Origin: Nitrospirota bacterium
Lineage (GTDB): Bacteria > Nitrospirota > UBA9217
NCBI GenBank assembly: GCA_017885365.1
Contig: JAFNGD010000402.1
Span: forward strand, 4,805 to 14,772
Length of the DNA: 9,968 nt
Direction of reading: 5' to 3'
Program-made: the position numbers and the translations under genes
Part shown: piece after piece, positions 1 through 6,905 of the stretch
Layout of the letters: the number at the start of each line of letters is the position of its first letter
How positions within the stretch are numbered: position 1 is the first letter of the stretch
The notes under the pieces: generated by a model
What the model was told of the DNA's origin: nothing
Databases searched by the model: none
What the model saw: only the letters and a program-made list of their open reading frames with translations

Positions 1-224
1 GACAGGTCGAAGTCGCGCCGCCGCGTGTCGTGGAAGTGGCAGGCCTTGAGACAGTTGTCCGTCCCCACGTAGTCCGCGTCGAGGCGTCCGGCGATCATCT
101 TCTCGTATTCCTTGTTCAGGTAGATCGGCTTCGTCTCCTTGAGCGTCGCGCACCCAGCGACAACAAAGAAGGAGCCGAGGATCCCGAGCAGTATCCATTT
201 CCTCATTTTCAGCATGCGTTCCAT
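1..224 (-). CDS. Multiheme-type lipoprotein cytochrome c, partial (3' end outside window)
   Basis: Only the first 74 codons are present; the gene leaves the window at its left edge. The ATG at 224 is preceded by a strong AAAGGAGGA ribosome binding site about 11 bases upstream; further Met codons at residues 4 and 7 are possible starts. Residues 8-24 form a hydrophobic signal segment ending in a lipobox (VAGC, Cys25), so the product is predicted to be a lipoprotein on the outer or inner membrane. A haem-attachment motif CLKACH (residues 58-63) follows, of the uncommon CX3CH kind, with another His two residues on (HFH). More haem sites probably lie beyond the edge. It starts 30 bases after the stop of the large cytochrome gene, so the two are probably co-transcribed and may act together in electron transfer across the cell envelope. 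The family is inferred from the signal peptide, haem motif and neighbour only. Confidence 0.72.
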   Translation of the reverse strand, partial: MERMLKMRKWILLGILGSFFVVAGCATLKETKPIYLNKEYEKMIAGRLDADYVGTDNCLKACHFHDTRRRDFDL

Positions 225-254
225 GATAAGTGAATCCTCCTTTACTGGTCTGGG

Positions 255-2567
255 TTACGGACGTTCCGCGGCGATACCGAGCACGCCGTTCGGCAACAGA
301 TATTCCATCGCACCGGCGCACCACACCGGAGCCGGAACAGCACTGCAGATACCGGTTACCGGATCGGCGAGTGTCTTGCCGACAGAATAGTTCATCAGAT
401 TGTCATCAAGCCAGTCGAGCGAGTCGTAGATGAGCCGCTTGACGTAATACCGGTTATGCACATAGGCGCCGGGGTCGTGCTCGAAGAGATTGAAGTTGAA
501 CGCCGCGCCCATGTTGTTCTTGCCCGTCGTATAGCCCTTCGTGTCCGTATCGACCGGTGCGGCGGTATTGAACGGCGTCGTTGTCGTAAGCCAGCTCGTT
601 ACCGATGAGCCGATGATCGTATACGCTGCTGTCCCGTTCGACGGGCCGGCATAGGGCGCCGAGAGCGTGATCGTATTGGTGGTGGCGGTCCCGGTAATCT
701 TGGTCTCGATTGCATAGTACTGTCCGTCATCGTTCACCCGGAACCGGTCACCACCGGTTGATGGGTATGCCGTTCCGGTAATTTTGCTCCAAACCCCGCT
801 GTTGAGGGTCACAACAGGGCTGTTCTGTATCACCGTTACGGTTGCCGGCGTGATGGGTGTTGTTCCGGCTCGCAGGGTGTACATATAGGGGCTGAAATCA
901 GCGAAGTAATAGCCCCTCCTTTCAAGAGCGTCTTTCAATGCTTCTGACGCCTCTTTATACTGCGTCTTCTGTGACTGTACGAGATCGAGCATAAGCTCAT
1001 CGTTCGGACCGTGGCACTTGAAGCAGACCTCGCTCGCAATGCCCGTGATTGCTCCGCTGGTAGTGCGGCTGACCGGCAGGAACAGGTGGTTGCCGTTCTT
1101 GTTCGGACGGGACATGTGGCAGCCGACGCAGGGGCCGTTCGAGCCGGTGTTCGGGGCAGCGGACGTGCCGATCTTGTCGTGCATGTAAATGCTAAGATTA
1201 TCATAATTTCTGTCTTCAAACGTATATCCCGACACCCCGAAGACCGTTGCGCCGGCAGTCAGATAATGAGAGTTGATGAGCGAACGGTTGCCGAAATTAA
1301 GCGAGGTGATCGTTCCCGCTGACAAGAGTGCGGGATCATTCGTGCCCTTGATCGTATCGCCGATTTCCCTGGCCGTGTGGCACGCCATACAGACGTTCGA
1401 GCCAGCCAGATCGGGATAGGTGTGCGATACATATACGTAAGGAGCAAGGTCATAGTTCGCCGTAATGGCGCCCGGGTTCCTGAGCGTCCCCCGGTTGTCA
1501 GTATGGCAACCGTTGCACTTCAGCATCTCCGGCTTCCAGAAGGTATTCGAAGGGACCGTTTTCACCGTGCCGAGGTTCATCTTATTGGCGTAATCCGTGT
1601 CCCCCCTCCTGAGGGCGTCGGCATAGGCTTTGAACCCGGTCGTTGTGTGACAGCGCTGGCAAGCAGAATTTGTGGACCAGTTGTAGTGCGCCCAGGCGCT
1701 GCTGAACGTGAAGTTGCCCACAAAAGCGCCCGATCTCGGATCGATCTTGATGCCTTGCGGGTCAGCGTGGGCCGACGCCGCCCAGTCGCGGTTGATCGTG
1801 GCGTTCGCATGCGGATTGTGACAGTCCGAACAGACCTTCTCATCAGCATAATCCATGGCATACCCGAAGATGGCTTTATAGTCCGTGGAGGTACTGTGGG
1901 TGTTGAGCCTATTGGACAGCCAGGCGTTCGGTGTCGCAAAGTGAGTGTCCGTGATGGTGTAGGCCGTGCCGGTCGGGTTCGTACCACTCGCCGCGGAATG
2001 CACCGGCGTCAGGGTCGGTGAGCTTACAGGATCGTTCGGATCGAGAAGCTCATGGCAGGATGTGCAGGTCGCGAACTGAGCAGAGACCTTCACCGAACTT
2101 GTCGTTCCGCTGATAACACCGGCCGTATATGCCGCGTAGCCGATCGGCCCGACGCCGCCCTGCGCCACGTGCAGGCCGCCGCCGCCGTGGCAGGATTCGC
2201 AGCCGACAACGGGCCTGATCGTGTTCCCGGTGTAGCTGACGACCAATTGCCTGCTGTCGCCCTGCGGATCATGGCACATCTTGGTGCAGGCGCTGATCTG
2301 CCCGAGCGTAGGATTCCCCGCGCTGTACAGATTCCCGATGGGCTCCACATTCGCGTGCTTGCTGAGGAGCCAGTCATTCGTCTGCGCGGTGTGGCACAAC
2401 GTGCAGGCCTTGAGCCCCACCGTCGGCGTGTTCACGGTTACGACGCCGCCCACGGTCTGGACCGCTACACCGGTCGGCTTGTCCGTGCCGCAGGCGCCGA
2501 GCAAAGCGCCGAGCACCAGGACAACCGCCAGCATGGATCCCAAAAATCCTTTCTTGCGTACTTTCAT
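255..2567 (-). CDS. Deca-heme-type lipoprotein cytochrome c (770 aa)
   Basis: This is a large secreted c-type cytochrome, probably anchored in or exported past the outer membrane and used for extracellular or envelope electron transfer. The N-terminus has lysines and arginines, a hydrophobic stretch and a lipobox (LGAC, Cys26). Nine classical CXXCH haem sites begin at Cys55, 123, 168, 246, 303, 351, 393, 480 and 515, and a tenth site is CTKMCH (Cys94-His99, CX3CH). After residue 520 there are no haem motifs: residues about 576-655 look like a beta-strand-rich Thr/Gly repeat domain. Near the C-terminus (about 698-725) is a HDPGAYVHNRYY-type segment that I associate with Geobacter-like outer-surface cytochromes. 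Two Cys (741, 750) near the end could form a disulphide. The ATG at 2567 has GGGAGG six bases upstream. It has its own promoter and probably heads an operon with the partial cytochrome. I do not assign it to a named Omc protein. Confidence 0.9.
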   Translation of the reverse strand: MKVRKKGFLGSMLAVVLVLGALLGACGTDKPTGVAVQTVGGVVTVNTPTVGLKACTLCHTAQTNDWLLSKHANVEPIGNLYSAGNPTLGQISACTKMCHDPQGDSRQLVVSYTGNTIRPVVGCESCHGGGGLHVAQGGVGPIGYAAYTAGVISGTTSSVKVSAQFATCTSCHELLDPNDPVSSPTLTPVHSAASGTNPTGTAYTITDTHFATPNAWLSNRLNTHSTSTDYKAIFGYAMDYADEKVCSDCHNPHANATINRDWAASAHADPQGIKIDPRSGAFVGNFTFSSAWAHYNWSTNSACQRCHTTTGFKAYADALRRGDTDYANKMNLGTVKTVPSNTFWKPEMLKCNGCHTDNRGTLRNPGAITANYDLAPYVYVSHTYPDLAGSNVCMACHTAREIGDTIKGTNDPALLSAGTITSLNFGNRSLINSHYLTAGATVFGVSGYTFEDRNYDNLSIYMHDKIGTSAAPNTGSNGPCVGCHMSRPNKNGNHLFLPVSRTTSGAITGIASEVCFKCHGPNDELMLDLVQSQKTQYKEASEALKDALERRGYYFADFSPYMYTLRAGTTPITPATVTVIQNSPVVTLNSGVWSKITGTAYPSTGGDRFRVNDDGQYYAIETKITGTATTNTITLSAPYAGPSNGTAAYTIIGSSVTSWLTTTTPFNTAAPVDTDTKGYTTGKNNMGAAFNFNLFEHDPGAYVHNRYYVKRLIYDSLDWLDDNLMNYSVGKTLADPVTGICSAVPAPVWCAGAMEYLLPNGVLGIAAERP

Positions 2568-2647
2568 AACATACCTCCCGTCTCATTGATTTCAGTTCGT
2601 ATGTTCATGGCCCGTTGTAAGGCTAAAAAATATGGTAATCACTATAT

Positions 2648-2676
2648 ATTGTAGCCTAAAATATTGCTCTTGTCAC
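2648..2676 (-). promoter_or_regulatory. Sigma70-like promoter of the cytochrome operon
   Basis: Read on the minus strand, a -35 box GTGACA (2671-2676) and a -10 box TACAAT (2648-2653) each match the consensus at five of six positions and are separated by 17 bases. Transcription would start near 2641, giving a leader of about 75 bases before the cytochrome ATG at 2567. Five-base inverted arms (ggcta at 2621-2625, tagcc at 2652-2656) surround the start site in an A+T-rich stretch and could be an operator, but arms this short may be chance. The promoter sits directly after the cheW stop, so the cytochromes can be expressed independently of the chemosensory genes. The rest of the 120-base gap shows no other feature. 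Confidence 0.6.
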
Positions 2677-2687
2677 TACTTTTTTTG

Positions 2688-3434
2688 TTACGCACCAATT
2701 GCTTTTTCCACGTCCAGCAGGATATACAGCCTGTCGTCCTTCCGGGCGATGCCTTTCAGGAACTCGGCTCCGGTGCCCTGCGCCACGGTCTCGGGTGCTG
2801 GCCGTACAGATGAGAGCGGGAACCGCACCACGCCCCTGACCCGGTCAACGAAGAGCCCCACCTGGTCATCTTGTCCCAGGCTCACGACGATGATGCGGGA
2901 CTTCTCATCCCTGGCGCTCGCGGCAAGACCCAGCCTACGGTTCAGATCGACGACCGGCATCACCGTGCCCCGGAGGGAGCAGACGCCGACAAGATAATCT
3001 GCCGTATGGGGCACCGGTGTGATCTCCTTGGGCGTCAGGACCTCCCGGACCCGTTCAACGGGGACAACATATTCCTCGCTGCCGAGGAGGAAGGAGAGCA
3101 TCTCGAGGTCCTGCTCCTCCTGTCGCTGCTCCGATGCTTCTGTCCCGGACGCAGCAGGCCCGGGCGCAGGCTCTTCCTTCCTCTCAGGCCCGGGGGCAGC
3201 CGCGGCCGACGGCGCTGTCGCGGTCCTCTCGCTCTCAAGCGGCATCACGGGAGCCTGTTCCGGAGCTGCGAGGGAAACGTTCGGCACGGATGTGCTTTCG
3301 GGCATGAGCGGGAACGCCGGGGCCGAAACGTCGGGCTCCTGCTGCTCCTGAGCCGGGAACGCTTGATCGGTCTTCTGGGCGTTCATCGCCTTTGCCTTCT
3401 CCGCCGCCTTCTTTCTCGCCGCCAGGATATCCAT
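2688..3434 (-). CDS. cheW: CheW-family coupling protein with long disordered N-terminus
   Basis: This is a chemosensory adaptor that would link receptors to the CheA kinase at the cytoplasmic membrane. The CheW domain occupies about residues 110-247 of 248 and shows the expected SH3-like pattern (LSFLLGSEEYVVPVERVREVL; YLVGVCSLRGTVMPVVDLNRRLGL; VGLFVDRVRGVV). The first 110 residues are unusual: a short basic helix (MDILAARKKAAEKAKAM) followed by a Pro/Ala/Glu-rich linker with no predicted fold. A typical stand-alone CheW is about 150-170 residues. The ATG at 3434 has AGGA six bases upstream. It is the last gene of the cassette, about 90 bases after the ATPase stop, with a heptamer inverted repeat between. 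The domain assignment is firm; which receptor it serves cannot be seen here. Confidence 0.9.
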   Translation of the reverse strand: MDILAARKKAAEKAKAMNAQKTDQAFPAQEQQEPDVSAPAFPLMPESTSVPNVSLAAPEQAPVMPLESERTATAPSAAAAPGPERKEEPAPGPAASGTEASEQRQEEQDLEMLSFLLGSEEYVVPVERVREVLTPKEITPVPHTADYLVGVCSLRGTVMPVVDLNRRLGLAASARDEKSRIIVVSLGQDDQVGLFVDRVRGVVRFPLSSVRPAPETVAQGTGAEFLKGIARKDDRLYILLDVEKAIGA

Positions 3435-3445
3435 AATAATTCCTA

Positions 3446-3529
3446 TTCAAGGTTCAATGCTGAAAGTTCAAGGAACTGCGATCGCACGTGCGTACATTCA
3501 CCCTTGAACCTTGAACGTTGAATGTTACT
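3446..3529. repeat. Inverted heptamer array, TTCAAGG / CCTTGAA class
   Basis: The ATPase-cheW gap is built of 7-base units. The left arm reads TTCAAGG, TTCAATG, CTGAAAG, TTCAAGG (3446-3473). The right arm reads CCTTGAA, CCTTGAA, CGTTGAA, TGTTACT (3502-3529), and its last unit contains the TAA stop of the ATPase gene (3525-3527). TTCAAGGTTCAA (3446-3457) is a perfect 12-base inverted match to TTGAACCTTGAA (3504-3515). The central 28 bases carry two overlapping palindromes, TGCGATCGCA (3477-3486) and GCACGTGC (3484-3491). The transcript could fold into a stem-loop, but there is no T run, so it is not an intrinsic terminator. Confidence 0.85.
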
Positions 3530-4322
3530 TAAGTTCATCCGCCACATCCTCTATGATCTCCTCCGTAATGGCCGTTGCGCCCCTGCCGAAACCCTCGATC
3601 AGCGCGTTGCCCGCAAGGACATTGATCAGCCGCGGCACGCCGTCACTGTATCGGTAGAGGGCCGCGATCGCGCCCTCGTCAAAGAGCGGAGCGTCCCGTC
3701 CTGCCACGCTCAGCCGGTGCGCCACATACTCTCCGGTCTCCCGTTCGTCCAGCAGGCCGAGGTGGTACTGAAGCCCGATGCGCTGCCTCAGCGCACGGTA
3801 CGACCGCTTCGCCAGCCGCACCTTCAGCTCCGTCTGGCCGATGAGCACCAGGGACAGGAGGTTGCGGTCGTCGAGCTGGAAGTTCGTGAGAAGCCGAAGC
3901 TCCTCAAAGGTCTCCTTGCCCGGGATAAGCTGCGCCTCATCGATGATGACCGCCGTCCGCTTGCCCGCTTCATAGAGCTCATACAACTTCGCGTTGATGC
4001 CTTCGAGCATACCGTGACGCGCATGCTGCTCCTCGTCAATGCCGAGCCGGAGCGCAACGGTCTGGAGGAGCTGCGTCGGCGAAAGCCGCGGGTTGATGAT
4101 CAACACCGGGTGGAACCGCTCGTCCAGCGAGTCGATGAGCGCCCGGGACAACGTCGTCTTGCCGGACCCGATGTCGCCGGTCAGGAGCACGATGTCCATG
4201 TCCTCCACGGCGAGCTGAAGGCGCGCCAGGGCCTCGGCGTGCTTCCGGCTCTGGTACAGGAAGCGCGGGGCCGGCGTCTTGCTGAACGGCTTTTCTCTCA
4301 GCCCGTAGAATTCTTCGTACAA
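3525..4322 (-). CDS. ExeA/GspA-like AAA+ ATPase (265 aa)
   Basis: This cytoplasmic ATPase belongs to the ExeA/GspA (type II secretion protein A) family of P-loop proteins. The opening MYEEFYGLREKPFSKTPAP is the family's characteristic start. Walker A is GDIGSGKT (49-56), Walker B is AVIIDEAQ (124-131), a sensor 1 region is LVLIGQTEL (158-166), candidate arginine-finger residues lie in RALRQRI (176-182), and a sensor 2-type motif is GVPRLIN (228-234). ExeA itself is about twice as long, with a membrane segment and a peptidoglycan-binding domain; this protein has the ATPase module only. It lies between cheA and cheW, so a link to the chemosensory system is likely by context, not proven. The start is a TTG (4320-4322). 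The family N-terminus begins exactly there, a stop lies only seven codons upstream, and GGAGA is nine bases before it. Confidence 0.88.
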   Translation of the reverse strand: MYEEFYGLREKPFSKTPAPRFLYQSRKHAEALARLQLAVEDMDIVLLTGDIGSGKTTLSRALIDSLDERFHPVLIINPRLSPTQLLQTVALRLGIDEEQHARHGMLEGINAKLYELYEAGKRTAVIIDEAQLIPGKETFEELRLLTNFQLDDRNLLSLVLIGQTELKVRLAKRSYRALRQRIGLQYHLGLLDERETGEYVAHRLSVAGRDAPLFDEGAIAALYRYSDGVPRLINVLAGNALIEGFGRGATAITEEIIEDVADELK

Positions 4323-4331
4323 GTAGTTCGT

Positions 4332-4336
4332 TCTCC
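4332..4336 (-). promoter_or_regulatory. Ribosome binding site supporting the TTG start of the ATPase
   Basis: On the minus strand GGAGA ends nine bases before the TTG at 4322. No ATG or GTG exists between the upstream in-frame stop (4341-4343) and the conserved MYEEFYGL start, so this site decides the start codon. Confidence 0.55.
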
Positions 4337-4339
4337 GGC

Positions 4340-4453
4340 GTCAGAAGCCGGAATCCAAGAGCCGGGAAAACGGTATACGCTCATCCTTTTCTCCTGACTG
4401 CCGACTCCTGTCTCCTGACTGCTGTTTTCTTACTACTGGCTCCTGGCCGCTGT
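4340..4453. repeat. Inverted heptamer array, CTCCTGA class, running into the end of cheA
   Basis: The right arm is a run of 7-base units: CTCCTGA, CTGCCGA, CTCCTGT, CTCCTGA, CTGCTGT (4391-4425), then TTTCTTA, and then CTACTGG, CTCCTGG, CCGCTGT (4433-4453), which lie inside the cheA reading frame. TCTCCTGACTGC occurs twice (4390-4401, 4411-4422). The left arm (4340-4367) has diverged inverted units such as GTCAGAA and GCCGGAA just upstream of the ATPase start. CCGGC/GCCGG (4335-4339, 4347-4351) could form a small hairpin. The roughly 20 bases between the arms show no other feature. Confidence 0.8.
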
Positions 4454-6430
4454 TTTTTTCATCGTCCCTTCGATGAGAGACTCCACGTCGAGCACCAGCA
4501 CAACGATCTTGTCGCCCAGCTCCGTGGCGCCGGCAATGCCCGGCGTATCGGAGAGGCGGCTGCCGAGCGGCTTAATGACGATCTCCTGCTGGCCCCGCAG
4601 GCGGTCAACCACGAGCCCCAATCTCCGCTCGGCGAGCCCCACCAGGACGACAAAGTGCGTTTCCTGCTGGTTCGCCTGGGGCAGCGAGAATGCATCGGAG
4701 AGCCGCAGCAGCGGGATGGTCTCGTTGCGGATCGCCATCACCTCGCGCGTCTCGATGGTCTCGATCTGCTCCGGCCGGACCCGCATGACCTCGAGGACCG
4801 AGCCCAGCGGCACGGCGAACCGGCGTCCGCTTGCCTCAATGATCAGCGCCTTGATGATGGCCAGCGTGATCGGCAGGGTCAGAATAAAGGTCGTACCCAC
4901 ACCCGTCTCCGTCTCGATGTCGATCATCCCAGAGAGCCGCGACACATTGCGCTTCACCACGTCCATGCCCACACCGCGCCCCGAGATCTCGGTCACCGTC
5001 TCACTCGTCGTGAAGCCCGGCAGGAAGATGAGGTCCAGGATCTCCTTGCGGTCGTGCTCGGCGTCGAGCTCGTCCTCCACCAGCCCCTTTTCCCGCGCCT
5101 TGGCCAAAATCCGGTGCGGGTCGATCCCGCCGCCGTCGTCCTCAACGGTGATCACCACGTGGTTTCCCGTAGGGAACGCAGTGAGCCGCACGAGGCCGCG
5201 CTCGGGCTTTCCCTGGGCGCGTCGCGCCTCCGGCCGGGCAATGCCGTGGTCGATGGCGTTCCGGATGAGATGCATGAGCGGGTCCGCCAGATCCTCCACC
5301 ATGAGCTTGTCGAGCTCGGTCTCTTCGCCGTGGATCTCGAGGTCGATCTCCTTGCCCGCCTCGCGGGCGTATTTCCGGACGGTCTGGGCGAGGCGCGTGA
5401 AGATCTGGCCGATGGGCACCATGCGCACGTCCAGGATGCCCTCCTGGATCTCGTTGAGCCGTCGCTCCAGGTTCTTGTATGCCTTGGTGAGGGTCACGGC
5501 GATGCCGGTGAACCCCTGCTGGCCGCGCAGGTCCAGGGCGATGCGGCCGATCTCGCCCTTGATGATATGAAGCTCACCCACGGAGCTCATCAGGCTGTCC
5601 AGCTTATGGATGTCCACACGCACGGTGTTGCTCACGGTCTTGAGCGTCGTCATCTCGGGCCGTGCTTCCGGCATCTTACCCTCGTCCATCCGAGGGACCG
5701 CCTCGAAGGATGTGTTCGGCTGGTTGGTCGCCGACGCCAGGACCTCCTGCGTTTCGGCGGTCCCGACCATGATGGTGAAGCCGATGCCGTCGCCCCCCGC
5801 GCCGGCAGTGGGCAGGGTGCAAATGATCTCGCCGTGATGCTTGATCGTCTCGGTCAGGGTCCGGATGCCGCTCTCGAACTCGGCAAAGGAGAATGCGACC
5901 CGGACCAGGAAAAGGTTCTTCCGCTCCCGGACGTTCTCGATCAGCCGGTGCTCCTCATATTCCGTCAGGACCTGCAGCACCGCCGGATCGATGGCGACCT
6001 GGGACAGGAGCGTCTGGCTGGCCGCATCCGCGGATTTCGCCGCGAGGATCCGGTCGATGAGGTCCAGCGCCCCGGCGATGTCCTCGAGGGGCCTGCCCTT
6101 CCCGGTCTGCTGCACGAGCCGCCCCAGGAGCCCGAGCGTGTCCGTCAGGGCGTCCAGCGTCTCCCGGCCCAGGCCCACCTTGCCGAGCCGGACCTCGTCG
6201 AGGAGGAACTCAAGCTTGTGCGAGAGGTCCGCCAGGGCCTTGAGCCCGAACATCCCGGCAAGGCCCTTGAAGGAATGGAGCGCCCGGAAGAGACCGTTGA
6301 CCGTATCAGGGTCGGCGCGACCGCCACCCTTCGCGTCATCGAGGGAAAGGAGGGCCTGGTTCGCGGACTCAAGAATGTCCTCGGCCTCGGCCAGGAACTC
6401 CTGTATGGGACGGTCTGACTTCATACGCAT
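4433..6430 (-). CDS. cheA: Chemotaxis histidine kinase CheA
   Basis: CheA autophosphorylates on a histidine and passes the phosphate to response regulators, within a receptor-CheW complex. Numbered from the ATG at 6430 (665 aa), the HPt domain spans about 5-100 with the phospho-accepting His52 in ALHSFKGLAG. A P2-like regulator-docking region spans about 145-225. The P3 dimerisation helices are at about 270-330 (VRVDIHKLDSLMSSVGEL). The ATPase domain has N-box HLIRNAIDHG (387-396), G1 DDGGG (431-435) and GRGVGMD (484-490). A C-terminal CheW-like domain spans about 527-652. All catalytic motifs look intact and there is no fused receiver. The reading frame extends upstream to a TTG at 6469, but those extra residues are translated heptamer repeat, so the ATG at 6430 or 6424 is preferred; neither has a clear Shine-Dalgarno. 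The last six residues (TAARSQ) and the stop are also repeat-derived. Confidence 0.93.
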   Translation of the reverse strand: MRMKSDRPIQEFLAEAEDILESANQALLSLDDAKGGGRADPDTVNGLFRALHSFKGLAGMFGLKALADLSHKLEFLLDEVRLGKVGLGRETLDALTDTLGLLGRLVQQTGKGRPLEDIAGALDLIDRILAAKSADAASQTLLSQVAIDPAVLQVLTEYEEHRLIENVRERKNLFLVRVAFSFAEFESGIRTLTETIKHHGEIICTLPTAGAGGDGIGFTIMVGTAETQEVLASATNQPNTSFEAVPRMDEGKMPEARPEMTTLKTVSNTVRVDIHKLDSLMSSVGELHIIKGEIGRIALDLRGQQGFTGIAVTLTKAYKNLERRLNEIQEGILDVRMVPIGQIFTRLAQTVRKYAREAGKEIDLEIHGEETELDKLMVEDLADPLMHLIRNAIDHGIARPEARRAQGKPERGLVRLTAFPTGNHVVITVEDDGGGIDPHRILAKAREKGLVEDELDAEHDRKEILDLIFLPGFTTSETVTEISGRGVGMDVVKRNVSRLSGMIDIETETGVGTTFILTLPITLAIIKALIIEASGRRFAVPLGSVLEVMRVRPEQIETIETREVMAIRNETIPLLRLSDAFSLPQANQQETHFVVLVGLAERRLGLVVDRLRGQQEIVIKPLGSRLSDTPGIAGATELGDKIVVLVLDVESLIEGTMKKTAARSQ

Positions 6431-6433
6431 CGA

Positions 6434-6538
6434 GGGCGGAGCGCGGAGTGCTGTGTGCGGTGCAGACAAGCAAAGAGTCGCAACAATGTGCTCTTCAGGT
6501 CTTCACTCCTCATTCCGCATTCGCCATTCCGCATTATT
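6434..6538. repeat. Inverted heptamer array, CATTCCG class, between response regulator and cheA
   Basis: The right arm is five 7-base units: CACTCCT, CATTCCG, CATTCGC, CATTCCG, CATTATT (6504-6538). The last one holds the TAA stop of the response regulator (6534-6536). The left arm is inverted and more diverged: GGGCGGA, GCGCGGA, GTGCTGT, GTGCGGT, GCAGACA (6434-6468), ending four bases from the preferred cheA ATG. GGAGTG (6445-6450) pairs with CACTCC (6504-6509). The central 35 bases (6469-6503) show no recognisable feature. Confidence 0.8.
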
Positions 6539-6905
6539 CTTTTCCCACCGCTTTCTTCACCAGCACCATAAGGTCTTCCTTCTTGAACGGCTTGACCACG
6601 TAGCCCAACGCGCCCAGCGCCATGCCGCGCTTCTTGTCCTCTTCGGTCTTTTCTGTACTCACGATAATGAGCGGGATGTCCTTGAAGGACGGGTTCGCTT
6701 TGACAAAACCGATGAGCTCCAGGCCGTTGATGTCCGGCATGTTGATGTCCGTGATGATGAGGTCGAACTTCCTGCTTGGCAGCATCTTGAGCGCCTCGAA
6801 GCCGTTGTTCGCCTCGGCGGCGAAAAAATCGCCGGCCTCCTCCAGGGCGATGCGGATAACGGAGCGGATGGCCTTGGAGTCCTCAACGATCAGCACATTC
6901 TTCAT
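6534..6905 (-). CDS. CheY-like single-domain response regulator
   Basis: This 123-residue cytoplasmic receiver protein has no output domain. The acidic pocket is E8-D9 (VEDS), the phosphorylation site is Asp53 (IITDINMPDING), the switch residue is Ser83 (IIVSTE) and the conserved lysine is Lys105 (VVKPF), so it should be fully phosphorylatable. The likely donor is the CheA encoded just downstream. Its ATG overlaps the TGA of the PATAN gene (ATGA, 6902-6905), which implies translational coupling of the two. Whether it acts on a flagellar motor, pilus or another target is not visible. The same frame stays open far upstream, but that part lies over the PATAN gene and lacks receiver homology. Confidence 0.93.
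   Translation of the reverse strand: MKNVLIVEDSKAIRSVIRIALEEAGDFFAAEANNGFEALKMLPSRKFDLIITDINMPDINGLELIGFVKANPSFKDIPLIIVSTEKTEEDKKRGMALGALGYVVKPFKKEDLMVLVKKAVGKE

Noticed and set aside
1377..2021. A 214-codon open frame on the plus strand
   Set aside because: It is antisense to the haem-rich cytochrome and has no recognisable domain.
3446..3527. CRISPR array
   Set aside because: The units are 7 bases long without spacers. The structure is a degenerate tandem and inverted array, not repeat-spacer.
4335..4351. CCGGC/GCCGG hairpin as a terminator before the ATPase gene
   Set aside because: The stem is only five pairs, lacks a T run and overlaps the ribosome binding site. It is better explained as part of the diverged repeat arm.
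4655..6418. A 587-codon open frame on the plus strand
   Set aside because: It is fully antisense to CheA, whose domains and catalytic motifs are intact. Its His/Asp/Arg-rich composition is typical of the shadow frame of a GC-rich gene.
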